DNA of 64,000 bases. Origin: Microbulbifer variabilis (GTDB lineage Bacteria > Pseudomonadota > Gammaproteobacteria > Pseudomonadales > Cellvibrionaceae). Made by a program: the position numbers and the translations under genes. Below the pieces are notes generated by a model. That model ran no database searches. It was not told the origin of the DNA and was given only the letters and a program-made list of their open reading frames with translations. Shown here piece after piece: positions 47,939 to 57,497 of this stretch. Numbering within the stretch: position 1 is the first letter of the stretch; each line of letters opens with the position of its first letter. The stretch lies in contig NZ_CP092418.1 of assembly GCF_023716485.1 (NCBI RefSeq), forward strand, positions 3,504,501 to 3,568,500, written 5' to 3'.

Positions 47939-50767
47939 TTACTTGACGGTCAGCGCCTCGTTGATGAACTTATTCTGTTCTTCAAGGTGCGTGGACATGT
48001 AGCCTGCCGCAGGTGCTGCGGATGGGGCGCGGCCCACGTATTCCAGATCCAGCTTCGGATGGGTTTCCGACAGTAGACGACGCAAGTGGTGCTGGCTGGA
48101 GTACCAGGCGCCCTGGTTCATGGGCTCTTCCTGACACCAGGCAACACTCTTGATCTTCTTGAATGCGGATACCGCTTCCACAAACTCTTCGTCCGGGAAT
48201 GGGTACAGCTGTTCGATTCGTACGAACGCCACATCTTCCTGCTCACGCTCCATACGGGCTTCCAGCAGGTGGTAGTAAACCTTGCCGGAGCACAGCACCA
48301 AGCGTTTCACTTTTTCTGGGTCTACGCCCTGGTCCTGGATCACGTTGTGGAAGCGGCCTTCGGCCAGCTCTTCCAGGCTGGAGGTGGCCAGCTTGTGACG
48401 CAAAATCCATTTCGGGCTCATAATCACCAGCGGACGACGCATCGGGCGCACCGCCTGACGACGCAGCAGGTGGAAGATCTGCGCCGGAGTAGTGGCATTA
48501 CACACCTGGATATTATGCTCAGCACACAGCTGCATAAAGCGCTCTAGACGTGCGGAGGAATGCTCCGGACCCTGGCCTTCGTAGCCGTGCGGCAGCAGCA
48601 TTACCAGGCCGCACATACGGCCCCACTTGTGCTCACCGGAAGTGATGAACTGGTCGATTACTACCTGGGCACCATTGGCGAAATCACCGAACTGAGCCTC
48701 CCAGACCACCAGGGATTTTGGTGTAGTGGTGGCGTAGCCGTATTCAAACGCCAACACCGCCTCTTCAGACAGCAGCGAGTCGTAGATGTAGAAAGGCGGC
48801 TGGTCTTCGAACATATGCTGCAAAGGCACATAGCTCTGGCCATCTTTCTGGCTGTGAATCACCGCGTGACGGTGGGAGAAGGTTCCGCGACCCACATCCT
48901 CACCGGTAAAGCGGACCATAAAGCCCTCTTCCAGCAAAGTGCCATAAGCCAGTGTTTCCGCCATGCCCCAGTTCAAGGGCAGTGCGCCACCGGCCATCTT
49001 GCGGCGGTCATCGTAAATCTTGGAGACCTGGCGCTGCATCACAATGCCATCGGGCACAGCGGTCATACGGTTGGCCACATCCTGCAACTTCGGCAGCGCA
49101 TAGCCAGTATCTGCAGCTACTTGCCAGTCGTGGCCCAGGTAGGGGCTCCAATCTACAAACATGGAGGAGTCCGGCTGCTTCACCAAGCCGGTGGCCACGT
49201 CCTCACCCGCATCGAGTTTATCGCGGTAGTCGTTGGCCAGTTTATCCGCAGCAGCCTTATCGAGAATGCCCTCACCCACCAGCTTCTCGGAGTAGAGGGT
49301 ACGGGTAGTTTTATGCTTGCGGATAGTCTGGTACATCAGCGGCTGGGTACCAGAGGGATCATCAGTCTCGTTATGGCCGCGACGACGGTAACAAACCAAA
49401 TCGATAACGATGTCTTTCTTAAATTCGTAGCGGTAGTCCACCGCCAATAGCGCGGCCAATACGACCATTTCCGGGTCGTCGCCGTTTACGTGCAGCACCG
49501 GCGCATCGATCATCTTGGCCGGATCGGTAGAGTACTCGGTGGAGCGAGCGTCTTCGCGCTTGCTGGTGGTAAAGCCCACCTGGTTGTTCAGTACGATGTG
49601 CACAGTACCACCGGTGTAGTAACCGCGGGTCTGAGACATCTGCAGGGTTTCCTGCACCACACCCTGACCGGCAAAAGCCGCGTCGCCGTGGATGTTAATC
49701 GGCATTACTTTTTCACCAGTCCCGTCTTTACGACGGTCCTGGCGAGCGCGTACAGAACCAACCACCACAGGCGCACTGATTTCCAGGTGCGACGGGTTAA
49801 AGGCCAGCGCCAGGTGTACTTCACCACCGGGAGTCATTACGTTGGAGGAGAAGCCCTGGTGGTATTTCACGTCACCGGAAGTATCAAGGGTCTTCTTGCC
49901 CTCGAACTCTTCGAACAGGTCCGATGGGTTTTTACCGAGGATATTCACCAGGGTATTCAGACGGCCACGGTGGGCCATACCGATCACGATTTCCTTCACC
50001 CCGTAGGTACCGGAGCGACGGATCAGGGCGTCCATCATCGGGATCAGACTCTCACCACCCTCGACACCAAAGCGCTTGGTACCCGGGTATTTGGAATCCA
50101 GATGGCGCTCCAGGCCCTCTGCTGCAGACAAGCGCTGCAGGATCTCAATCTGGATATCGGTGCCGAAGTTGGCCTTGGACTGGCTGCGCTCCAGGCGCTG
50201 CTGAAACCACTGCTGCTCTTCCAGATTGGAGAGATGCATGATCTCTGCACCCAGATTGCCACAGTAGGTGCGCTCCAACCCCTCTACGATCTCACGCAGG
50301 GTCGCCTCTTCTTTGCCAAGGAACAGGCTACCGGTATTGAAGGTGGTATCGAAATCACCCTCAGTCAGGCCGTGGTAGCTCAACTGTAAATCGGGCACCT
50401 GCTCGCGGGCCATCAGGCCGAGCGGGTCCAGGGTCGCTTTCTTATGGCCGCGATGGCGATAGGAATCGATCAGCTGCAGAACTTTAATCTGCTTGCGCTC
50501 ATGTTCGATATTGACGGAGCCGGAACCGGGCGCCGCTACTGGGCGCGCGCGGTGTTTGCTGAGCAGCTCGAAGTGCTGGCGCACTGCGGCGTGAGAGACA
50601 TCGCTGCTGCCCTCAACGCGGGGGAGGCTGTCGAAGTAATTGCGCCACTCCTCCGGTACACCGTTGGGGTCGTGCAGATAGGTCTCGTAAAGCTCCTCCA
50701 CATAGGCAGCATTGCCCCCGGAGATATGGGAGCTACGCCACAGCTGCTCCATGGTACTTTCGTGCAT
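47939..50767 (-). CDS. sucA: 2-Oxoglutarate dehydrogenase E1 component
   Basis: This is 942 residues. It starts MHESTMEQLWRSSHISGGNA, followed by VEELYETYLHDPNGVPEEWR, the N-terminal segment of E1o. The thiamine-diphosphate enzyme shows GMAHRGRLNTLVNILGKNPS, NIHGDAAFAGQGVVQETLQM (metal/ThDP binding), YKFKKDIVIDLVCYRRRGHN-like text (FKKDIVIDLVCYRRRGHNET), and GEDVGRGTFSHRHAVIHSQK. It decarboxylates 2-oxoglutarate and hands the succinyl group to SucB. sucB lies 46 bases downstream. A hairpin terminator or attenuator precedes it after sdhB. The length is normal. Confidence 0.97.
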   Translation of the reverse strand: MHESTMEQLWRSSHISGGNAAYVEELYETYLHDPNGVPEEWRNYFDSLPRVEGSSDVSHAAVRQHFELLSKHRARPVAAPGSGSVNIEHERKQIKVLQLIDSYRHRGHKKATLDPLGLMAREQVPDLQLSYHGLTEGDFDTTFNTGSLFLGKEEATLREIVEGLERTYCGNLGAEIMHLSNLEEQQWFQQRLERSQSKANFGTDIQIEILQRLSAAEGLERHLDSKYPGTKRFGVEGGESLIPMMDALIRRSGTYGVKEIVIGMAHRGRLNTLVNILGKNPSDLFEEFEGKKTLDTSGDVKYHQGFSSNVMTPGGEVHLALAFNPSHLEISAPVVVGSVRARQDRRKDGTGEKVMPINIHGDAAFAGQGVVQETLQMSQTRGYYTGGTVHIVLNNQVGFTTSKREDARSTEYSTDPAKMIDAPVLHVNGDDPEMVVLAALLAVDYRYEFKKDIVIDLVCYRRRGHNETDDPSGTQPLMYQTIRKHKTTRTLYSEKLVGEGILDKAAADKLANDYRDKLDAGEDVATGLVKQPDSSMFVDWSPYLGHDWQVAADTGYALPKLQDVANRMTAVPDGIVMQRQVSKIYDDRRKMAGGALPLNWGMAETLAYGTLLEEGFMVRFTGEDVGRGTFSHRHAVIHSQKDGQSYVPLQHMFEDQPPFYIYDSLLSEEAVLAFEYGYATTTPKSLVVWEAQFGDFANGAQVVIDQFITSGEHKWGRMCGLVMLLPHGYEGQGPEHSSARLERFMQLCAEHNIQVCNATTPAQIFHLLRRQAVRPMRRPLVIMSPKWILRHKLATSSLEELAEGRFHNVIQDQGVDPEKVKRLVLCSGKVYYHLLEARMEREQEDVAFVRIEQLYPFPDEEFVEAVSAFKKIKSVAWCQEEPMNQGAWYSSQHHLRRLLSETHPKLDLEYVGRAPSAAPAAGYMSTHLEEQNKFINEALTVK

Positions 50768-50832
50768 TTTGATGCCTACCTCGATTGCAGTGGACTCTCA
50801 TCGCTACAGCCACTGCGCTTTCCTTCACTCAC

Positions 50833-50866
50833 AAAAGGGGAGGCGCACAAAGCCACCTCCCCTTTT
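50833..50866. terminator. Terminator/attenuator hairpin between sdhB and sucA
   Basis: AAAAGGGGAGG (50833-50843) and CCTCCCCTTTT (50856-50866) form a perfect 11-bp stem with a 12-base loop, flanked by A/T runs. On the minus strand it lies after sdhB and before sucA, with only four T following. It may allow partial readthrough and lower suc expression relative to sdh. Confidence 0.75.
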
Positions 50867-50974
50867 TAATTTAATACCGACCGGAGCCGGCTTTTGTATT
50901 AGATAAGCGCCCTACCTGGCACCGAGCCCACCGAAGATGAGCCCTGAAGACTGCTTTGCAGCCTTCATTAATCC

Positions 50975-51679
50975 CTATACAGCACGCGTCAGCAGCATAT
51001 TGCGAATATGGCCAATGGCGCGAGTCGGATTCAAACCCTTAGGACATACGTTGACACAGTTCTGAATACCGTGACAACGGAACACACTGAAGGGGTCGTC
51101 CAGATTGGATAGACGCTCGTCAGTGGCCAGGTCGCGGCTATCCGCCAGGAAGCGGTAAGCCTGTAGCAGGCCGGCCGGACCGATAAACTTGTCCGGGTTC
51201 CACCAGAAGGACGGACAGGCGGTGGAGCAGCAGGCACACAGGATACACTCGTACAGACCGTCGAGCTTTTCGCGATCCTCTGGGGATTGCAGGCGCTCAA
51301 TCGCCGGTGCCGGAGTGTCATTCTGCAGATACGGCTCAATCTTTTTGTACTGCTCGTAGAACTGTTCCATATCCACAACCAAGTCGCGAATCACAGGCAG
51401 GCCCGGCAGCGGACGCAGAATCAGTTTACCCTTGGGGGCAGCTTCAGACAGTGGCGTAGTGCACGCCAGGCCATTGCGGCCGGAAATATTCATACCGTCG
51501 GAACCACACACACCTTCACGGCAGGAGCGGCGGAAGGACAGGGTCGGATCCTGAGCCTTGAGCAACTCCAACACGTCCAACACCATCAGGTCCTTGCCCT
51601 GAGTGTCGAGCTGGTAGTCCTGCATGTAAGGCGCTTTATCAGTTTCCGGGTTGTAACGGTAAATGCTTACTTTCAACAT
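50975..51679 (-). CDS. sdhB: Succinate dehydrogenase iron-sulfur subunit
   Basis: This is 234 residues with three cluster motifs: [2Fe-2S] in CREGVCGSDGMNISGRNGLA plus the next Cys, [4Fe-4S] in CILCACCSTACPSFWW, and [3Fe-4S] in CHGIQNCVNVCPKGLNPTRA. It carries electrons from FAD in SdhA to quinone at the SdhCD anchor. It follows sdhA by 19 bases. The start MLKVSIYRYNPETDKAPYMQ is typical. Confidence 0.97.
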   Translation of the reverse strand: MLKVSIYRYNPETDKAPYMQDYQLDTQGKDLMVLDVLELLKAQDPTLSFRRSCREGVCGSDGMNISGRNGLACTTPLSEAAPKGKLILRPLPGLPVIRDLVVDMEQFYEQYKKIEPYLQNDTPAPAIERLQSPEDREKLDGLYECILCACCSTACPSFWWNPDKFIGPAGLLQAYRFLADSRDLATDERLSNLDDPFSVFRCHGIQNCVNVCPKGLNPTRAIGHIRNMLLTRAV

Positions 51680-51698
51680 ACTCTATTCCGCTCCCGAA

Positions 51699-53471
51699 TC
51701 AGTAGGTCCGAGCTTTCGGTTCAAAGGCTTCCATGGTGGTCGGTGCGAAGTTTACCGCACGCTTGCCCACACGCTTCTCAGTTGGGAAGTACATGGAATG
51801 ACACAGCCAGTTTTCATCATCGCGCTCCTGGAAGTCTTCGCGGGCATGGGCACCGCGGCTCTCAGTGCGGGTCTCCGCGGCAATCGCAGTGGCCTCGGCA
51901 ACTTCCAGCAAGTTCTGCAGTTCCAGCGCTTCGACACGGGCGGTGTTAAAGGCACGGCTTCTGTCGTCCAGGCGTACATTCTCAATACGCTCACGCAGGT
52001 CAGCCAGCTTCTTCACACCTTCCGCCATGTAGTCGCCGCGGCGGAATACGCCGAAGTGATTCTGCATTACACCTTGCAACTCTTTGCGCAGGTCCGCAGC
52101 TTTCTCACCGGTTTCGTTGGTTTCCAGACGGTTCAGACGCGCCATCGCCGCTTCCAGATCGGACTCGGAAGCTTCGCGGTGCTCGATACCTTCGCGCAGT
52201 GCCTTCTCGATAAACAGGCCGGATGCGCGGCCGAATACCACCAGATCCAGCAGCGAGTTACCACCCAGGCGGTTAGCGCCGTGTACAGATACACAGGCAA
52301 CCTCACCACAGGCGTAGAAGCCATCGATGATCTGGTCGTTGCCCGCAGCGTCCTGGGTCAAGGCCTGGCCATGAACGTTGGTCGGAATACCGCCCATCAT
52401 GTAGTGACAGGTGGGAACAACCGGAATCGGCGCCTTAACTGGGTCGACATGGGCAAAGGTCTTGGACAACTCACAGATACCGGGCAGACGGCTGTTGAGC
52501 AAGTCTTCGCCCAAGTGATCAAGCTTCAGGAACACGTGATCGCCCTCGGGGCCACAGCCGCGGCCATCGAGAATCTCAAGTACCATGGAGCGGGCTACAA
52601 CATCGCGAGAAGCGAGGTCCTTAGCGTTGGGCGCGTAACGCTCCATAAAACGCTCGCCGTCTTTGTTGATCAGGTAGCCACCCTCACCGCGACAACCTTC
52701 GGTCACGAGTACACCGGCACCGTAAATACCAGTCGGGTGGAACTGCCACATCTCGATGTCCTGTACAGGCATACCTGCGCGCAGGGCCATACCGACACCA
52801 TCGCCGGTGTTGATGTGTGCGTTAGTGGTGGAGGCGAAGATACGGCCGGCACCACCGGTAGCGAATACGGTCGCCTTGGACTTAATAAACACCACTTCGC
52901 CATCTTCGATGCACATGGCGATCACACCCACCACGGCACCGTCCTGGTTCTTCACCAGGTCAATCGCAAACCACTCGTTCAGAAACTCGGTTTGGTGCTT
53001 AACATTATTCTGGTACAGCGTGTGCAGCAGTGCGTGTCCTGTACGGTCGGCGGCAGCACAGGTACGGGCTGCCTGGCCACCGCGGCCGAAATCTTTGGAC
53101 TGACCGCCGAATGGACGCTGATAAATACGGCCTTCCTCAGTTCGGGAGAAAGGCAGGCCCATGTGCTCCAGCTCAAATACCGCTTCGGGGCCTACAGAAC
53201 ACATGTATTCAATCGCTTCCTGGTCACCGATATAGTCGGAGCCTTTAACGGTGTCATACATGTGCCAGCGCCAATCATCATTGGGGTCAGAGCTGGCAAT
53301 CGCACAGGTAATACCACCCTGGGCGGATACCGTGTGAGAACGGGTTGGGAATACCTTGGTAATTACCGCAGTTTTATAGCCGGACTGGGCCATCTGCAGA
53401 GCCGCGCGCATACCAGCACCGCCGCCACCAATCACAATCCCGTCAAAAGAAATAGTACGCATGTTCGCCAT
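51699..53471 (-). CDS. sdhA: Succinate dehydrogenase flavoprotein subunit
   Basis: This is 590 residues: FAD-binding [20 protein letters not shown], the covalent-FAD histidine in [16 protein letters not shown], catalytic [20 protein letters not shown] (Arg), and [20 protein letters not shown]. It oxidises succinate to fumarate. It is three bases from sdhD upstream and 19 from sdhB downstream. The length is normal. Long open frames on the opposite strand here are codon-bias shadows. Confidence 0.97.
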   Translation of the reverse strand: MANMRTISFDGIVIGGGGAGMRAALQMAQSGYKTAVITKVFPTRSHTVSAQGGITCAIASSDPNDDWRWHMYDTVKGSDYIGDQEAIEYMCSVGPEAVFELEHMGLPFSRTEEGRIYQRPFGGQSKDFGRGGQAARTCAAADRTGHALLHTLYQNNVKHQTEFLNEWFAIDLVKNQDGAVVGVIAMCIEDGEVVFIKSKATVFATGGAGRIFASTTNAHINTGDGVGMALRAGMPVQDIEMWQFHPTGIYGAGVLVTEGCRGEGGYLINKDGERFMERYAPNAKDLASRDVVARSMVLEILDGRGCGPEGDHVFLKLDHLGEDLLNSRLPGICELSKTFAHVDPVKAPIPVVPTCHYMMGGIPTNVHGQALTQDAAGNDQIIDGFYACGEVACVSVHGANRLGGNSLLDLVVFGRASGLFIEKALREGIEHREASESDLEAAMARLNRLETNETGEKAADLRKELQGVMQNHFGVFRRGDYMAEGVKKLADLRERIENVRLDDRSRAFNTARVEALELQNLLEVAEATAIAAETRTESRGAHAREDFQERDDENWLCHSMYFPTEKRVGKRAVNFAPTTMEAFEPKARTY

Positions 53472-53474
53472 TGC

Positions 53475-53849
53475 TTATACACCCCAAAGAATTTCAATGC
53501 CCCACACCGTGTAAAGCACGGCAACCGCAGCCAGAATCACTTCTACGAACAGGCGCAGAACAGTGGCCTTACCGCCCATCACCCGGTTGGTGATGTAGTC
53601 GGTAACCACAGACCAGAGGCCGATCCAGGCGTGAATCACGGTGGACAGTAGGGCAACCAAGCTGAATACACGCATCCAGCGCTGGGCGAACAATTCAGAC
53701 CAGGCCTGGTAGCCGAAGTCTTTGGTGAAAAAGATAAAGCCCACTATAAAGAGAACGTAAGCGAGCAGTATTACTGCGGTAACGCGCTGGTAGAGCCAGT
53801 CGAATGTGCCGCTACGGCCGAAGCTAGTTACTGTTCTTACCACAACCAT
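53475..53849 (-). CDS. sdhD: Succinate dehydrogenase membrane anchor subunit
   Basis: This is 124 residues with three membrane helices: DWLYQRVTAVILLAYVLFIV, VFSLVALLSTVIHAWIGLWS and LRLFVEVILAAVAVLYTVWG. VIHAWIGLWSVVTDYI carries the conserved heme/quinone-region His and downstream Asp-Tyr. It overlaps sdhC by 13 bases, which implies translational coupling. With SdhC it binds heme b and ubiquinone. Confidence 0.93.
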   Translation of the reverse strand: MVVVRTVTSFGRSGTFDWLYQRVTAVILLAYVLFIVGFIFFTKDFGYQAWSELFAQRWMRVFSLVALLSTVIHAWIGLWSVVTDYITNRVMGGKATVLRLFVEVILAAVAVLYTVWGIEILWGV

Positions 53850-54211
53850 ACTCCCACTAAAAGAATAAGGATTACACTCACCACCAGCACGGCAATTGCG
53901 CTGCGGCGACCACCTTCGAGGCTCTCACCCATACCCATATCCATAAACAGGTGACGCACACCGGCCAGCAAATGGTAAATAAGAGCTGCCAGGGAGGCCC
54001 ACAGGATGAGCTTGGCTGGAATACTGTTAAATGCTGCCGCCATATCGGCGAAGCCCTGTTCGGATTCCAGGCTGGCATCGAGCATGCAGAGCAGCAACGC
54101 CACAACGGCGAAGAGCACCACACCGGATACACGGTGCAAAATGGAAACCAAAGCGGCAGCGGGAAGCTTTATAGTGGAAATGTCTAAATTGACAGGTCTG
54201 TTTTTGTTCAC
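53837..54211 (-). CDS. sdhC: Succinate dehydrogenase cytochrome b556 subunit
   Basis: This is 124 residues. It starts with GTG at 54211: MNKNRPVNLDISTIKLPAAA then LVSILHRVSGVVLF, the conserved SIxHRxSG motif. A heme-ligand helix has IYHLLAGVRHLFMDMGMG (H-x-x-x-G-x-R-H). Three membrane helices follow the family plan. It is the first gene of the sdh block and overlaps sdhD. Spacing from AAGG to GTG is long, so initiation may be modest. The divergent gltA gene shares the 442-base upstream gap. Confidence 0.93.
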   Translation of the reverse strand: MNKNRPVNLDISTIKLPAAALVSILHRVSGVVLFAVVALLLCMLDASLESEQGFADMAAAFNSIPAKLILWASLAALIYHLLAGVRHLFMDMGMGESLEGGRRSAIAVLVVSVILILLVGVWLW

Positions 54212-54653
54212 AGGAAAAACACCTTGTTGCCCTGAACGACCGGGCGCCCGTTAGCTTTTCAAATTGGGAGGGACGAGCTGCTTGCTGATCACTTTGCACT
54301 CGACCTGATGAAGCCTTGTACAAAGTAGCCGTACCATGGCGCAAGCCGCGCGGATTATAGGCATTCGATAGTCAAAACACAACGAACGCCTAGGAATACG
54401 CCACCTCAGCGCACCTCGCAGGCACAGGATTTAGCTCAACGGGATTTCCGCAGATTTTTGCGCCCACGACCAGGCAAAAGCTCTACCAGCCCACGCTGTC
54501 GCCGAATATCCTGTTGCCGGCCGACTGGCCGTCCACCCCTTTGGGTTTGACAATTTGCGGCGCGGCACTTAAGTTTGGCCCCGCTCAAAAGGCCGCCAGC
54601 ACCCGAAAACACTAGGAAAAGGCCGCCATAAGAACAGTTTTTAGGAGTCCGCA
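54212..54653. promoter_or_regulatory. Divergent sdhC / gltA promoter region
   Basis: This 442-base gap must drive both TCA units. On the plus strand TTGACA (54547-54552), 17 bases, then TAAGTT (54570-54575) is the best gltA sigma-70 candidate: the -35 matches consensus while the -10 is weak. I did not find a convincing sdh promoter. Confidence 0.5.
54547..54575 (+). promoter_or_regulatory. Candidate sigma-70 promoter of gltA
   Basis: TTGACA at 54547-54552 and TAAGTT at 54570-54575 are separated by 17 bases, about 80 bases before the gltA start. The -35 box matches consensus, and the -10 box has three matching positions. Confidence 0.35.
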
Positions 54654-55943
54654 ATGTCCGATAAAAAAGCGCACCTCACAGTCGATGGTATCGACGGCGC
54701 TCTTGAGATGCCCGTTCGCTCCGGCACCCTCGGCCCCGATGTGATCGATGTCGGCGGCCTGACCAGCAAAGGCTTTTTCACCTACGACCCGGGCTTCGTA
54801 TCTACCGCCTCATGTGATTCCAAGATCACTTTTATTGATGGTGGCAAAGGCCAATTATTGCACCGGGGCTACCCCATCGAGCAACTAGCAGAAAAATCCG
54901 ACTATCTGGAAACCTGCTACCTGCTGATGAATGGCGAACTGCCCAATGCAGAAGAAAAAAAGAAGTATGTAGACACTATTATGTCTCACACCATGGTTCA
55001 CGAATCCCTGGTGAGCTTCTTTAAAGGCTTCCGTTACGATGCCCACCCGATGGCGATGATGTGTGGCGTAGTGGGTGCCCTCGCCTCCTTCTATCACGAC
55101 TCCCTGGATATCACCAATCCGGAGCACCGCGAGATTTCCGCGCACCGCCTGATTGCCAAGATGCCAACCTTGGCAGCCATGTGCTACAAGCACTCCCAAG
55201 GCATGCCCTTCATGTACCCGGACAATAGCCGCAGCTATTCCGAGAACTTCCTGCACATGATGTTTGGCAATCCCTGCGAGCCCAGCAAGATCGATCCGGT
55301 TGTCGCCAAGGCAATGGACATCATCTTCCTGTTACACGCTGACCACGAGCAAAACGCCTCCACCTCGACCGTGCGCCTGGCTGGCTCCTCTGGCGCCAAT
55401 CCCTTCGCCTGCATCTCCTCCGGTATCGCCACCTTATGGGGACCCGCTCACGGCGGCGCCAACGAGGCAGTACTGAACATGCTGCAGGAAATTGGCGATG
55501 AGAGCCGTATCGACGAGTTCGTGAAGCGTGCCAAAGACAAGAATGACCCCTTCCGCCTGATGGGCTTCGGTCACCGCGTTTACAAGAACTTCGACCCACG
55601 CTCCCGCGTAATGCAGGGCATCTGCGATGAAGTTCTGGGAGCCATGGGCGCAGAAAACGATCCTCTGCTGAAGATCGCTAAGAAGCTGGAAAAAATCGCC
55701 CTTGAGGACGATTACTTCGTCGAGAAAAAACTCTACCCGAATGTCGACTTCTACTCCGGTATTATTATGAAGGCTATCGGCATCCCCACCGATATGTTCA
55801 CCGTAATTTTTGCCACCGGCCGCACTTCAGGCTGGATCGCACACTGGAATGAAATGATTTCCAACCCGTACAAAATTGGTCGCCCTCGCCAGCTTTATAC
55901 CGGCTATGCCCAGCGCGATTATGTTCCACTGGAACAACGCTAA
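54654..55943 (+). CDS. gltA: Citrate synthase (type II)
   Basis: This is 429 residues. The ATG has AGGAG six bases upstream. It shows the histidines of the active site in [20 protein letters not shown] and [16 protein letters not shown], and [14 protein letters not shown] with the catalytic Asp further on (VDFYSGI). This is the hexameric, NADH-sensitive type of Gram-negative bacteria, judged by length and the N-terminal domain ([20 protein letters not shown]). It condenses oxaloacetate and acetyl-CoA. It is divergent from the sdh-suc block and closed by a hairpin terminator. Confidence 0.97.
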   Translation: MSDKKAHLTVDGIDGALEMPVRSGTLGPDVIDVGGLTSKGFFTYDPGFVSTASCDSKITFIDGGKGQLLHRGYPIEQLAEKSDYLETCYLLMNGELPNAEEKKKYVDTIMSHTMVHESLVSFFKGFRYDAHPMAMMCGVVGALASFYHDSLDITNPEHREISAHRLIAKMPTLAAMCYKHSQGMPFMYPDNSRSYSENFLHMMFGNPCEPSKIDPVVAKAMDIIFLLHADHEQNASTSTVRLAGSSGANPFACISSGIATLWGPAHGGANEAVLNMLQEIGDESRIDEFVKRAKDKNDPFRLMGFGHRVYKNFDPRSRVMQGICDEVLGAMGAENDPLLKIAKKLEKIALEDDYFVEKKLYPNVDFYSGIIMKAIGIPTDMFTVIFATGRTSGWIAHWNEMISNPYKIGRPRQLYTGYAQRDYVPLEQR

Positions 55944-55953
55944 TAAAGTTCAA

Positions 55954-55986
55954 AATAAAAAACCCGGCAATGCCGGGTTTTTTATT
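55954..55986 (+). terminator. Rho-independent terminator of gltA
   Basis: A near-perfect palindrome, AAAAAACCCGGCA ... TGCCGGGTTTTTT, sits just after the gltA stop with a T-run at the end. It is symmetrical and can act in both directions. Confidence 0.9.
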
Positions 55987-56261
55987 TCCTGAAATAACCA
56001 CCTGGAATTTAAAAATATTCAACAAAATTCAAATAATACAACAACCCAGACCTCTATTAATTGTGACAAGGTTCTCAATATTAAAATTCTCATCCTGATG
56101 TAACTCCCGCCACACAGAAAAACACCTGTCATGCAATGTAAAATCCGCGCCTCTCGGACCGGGTGAATTTGCTGCGTAGTTACCGCACCTCAGCAACTAC
56201 CCGCCCGCGGTTTCCCTTACCCATACAACACACAAAATTAAACCTATTAAGGGCACAGCAT

Positions 56262-56798
56262 ATGCTTAGCTTTATCTCCGGCATGTTCAGAGGTAGCAAG
56301 TCCTCCGACAGCGTCGACCTGGAAGAAAAATATACCCGCAGCAACTATGCCAGCGCTAAAGGCAGCCGCACAATTTCTTACGACCCAACTCTGATCAAAG
56401 CCCTGGAGGACGATCACCGCCACTTAATTGGCATTTTCCAGCGTATGTGGTCCGAAGGCTTTGAAAAGCAAAACTATCGCCAACTGTCACAACTACTCAC
56501 TCAATTTAAGTCCGGCTTCCAGGCACATCTGATAAAGGAAAATGTTCGCTTCTACGTCTATCTAGAGCAGGCCCTCGCCGGCGATGCGCACACACTGCAG
56601 GTTGTAAAAGATTTCCGCACTGATATGAATGAAATCGCCAATGCCGTGGTGCAATTCTGCAAACGCTACAATCATGAAGCCTTCACCCCGGAAATGGTTC
56701 GCGACTTTAAAATGGATTACCAAAAGATAGGTGAAGCACTCACTCGCCGCACCGCACTGGAAGAAAAAGAACTTTACGTTCTCTATCAGCCCTCCTAA
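56262..56798 (+). CDS. Hemerythrin-domain (HHE) protein
   Basis: This is 178 residues from ATG 56262, with AAGGG eight bases upstream; the open frame upstream to 56163 has no good start. A short N-terminal helix is followed by a four-helix bundle with metal-ligand-like motifs: LEDDHRHLIGIFQRMW (H-x-x-H), GFQAHLIKENVRFYVYLEQA (H-x-x-x-E) and CKRYNHEAFTPEMVRD. It resembles HHE domains that bind two irons and sense oxygen or nitric oxide. The ligand set needs structural confirmation. It is upstream of the redox operon, with 700 bases between. Confidence 0.75.
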   Translation: MLSFISGMFRGSKSSDSVDLEEKYTRSNYASAKGSRTISYDPTLIKALEDDHRHLIGIFQRMWSEGFEKQNYRQLSQLLTQFKSGFQAHLIKENVRFYVYLEQALAGDAHTLQVVKDFRTDMNEIANAVVQFCKRYNHEAFTPEMVRDFKMDYQKIGEALTRRTALEEKELYVLYQPS

Positions 56799-57198
56799 GT
56801 ATTTTCGGACTAGAGAGGTCCAGTTCGTTACTCAACATCTACAGGAATTAGGCGTGAGCCAATGAGTGAGTAACAACTTATTAAAAAATACTTTGAATGG
56901 ATGTCTGCGACCCACAAGGACGGGGCGCAAACCTTTTCCCTTTAGAAGCCTGGCTCCAGGCCCTCGCTGACTCAAAACATTTTTCTAAAAACCGCTTACC
57001 AACCCAAAAGCGTTAGACGCATACCCGACAGGTAAGTGAAAATTATTTTGGAATTATTTCGGATAAGCGCATCTAGCCCATAAGAGTGGAGTACATATTT
57101 TTTAGCTTATTTAAAGCTACACCCCAAGGCTAATCAAACTTACCCACCTAATAGGTATTGACAGCGAAGGCCTGATTAAAAATTTTTCCTCAACAAAT
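56799..57198 (+). other. Structured non-coding leader upstream of the redox operon
   Basis: There is no gene. Several stems nest here: GCCTGG/CCAGGC at about 56948-56961; CTTACC (56995-57000) / GGTAAG (57031-57036) enclosing GCGT/ACGC (57010-57020); and AGCTT/AAGCT. GGCCTGATT (57169-57177) pairs with AATCAGGCC (57215-57223), which lies in the loop of the terminator that follows. It may be an sRNA or regulatory leader. I could not match a known riboswitch. Confidence 0.4.
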
Positions 57199-57236
57199 AA
57201 AAAGTGGCAACCACAATCAGGCCAGCCACTTTTTTT
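57199..57236 (+). terminator. Intrinsic terminator in the leader of the FAD/multiheme operon
   Basis: AAAAAGTGGC (57199-57208) and GCCACTTTTT (57225-57234) make a 10-bp stem followed by TT. It lies 260 bases before the next start codon and 400 after the hemerythrin gene, so it closes a short non-coding transcript or acts as an attenuator. Confidence 0.75.
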
Positions 57237-57497
57237 GCTGAAGCTAGCATCAAAAAAAGCGAACAATAACAACAACTTAAAAAAACTTTCCAGCCTGACC
57301 TCCCATACCTTCCTATTCTCTCTCGCGATTTCTATTCAACACTAGACGTTTATTTAATTTTGTTTAAACATATAGAAATTAGAATTTAAAAAAACTCATA
57401 ACGGTGGAATATTGGTCTAGGAAGTTCTGAGAGCTTTGTGGCTTAAAACAAAAAGGACAAAAGGCCAGTAGTAAAAGCCGGGGGATTCGGGGGAAAT

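Noticed and set aside
51663..53651. Long open plus-strand frame of about 660 codons opposite sdhA and sdhB
   Set aside because: It is antisense to sdhA, whose FAD and catalytic motifs are intact. The plus-strand protein is low-complexity with no family and no ribosome-binding site, so it is a codon-bias shadow.
56799..57198. GEMM (c-di-GMP/cGAMP) riboswitch in front of the multiheme operon
   Set aside because: Attractive because GEMM elements control cytochrome genes elsewhere, but I did not see the conserved core with its tetraloop-receptor. A covariance-model scan would be decisive.
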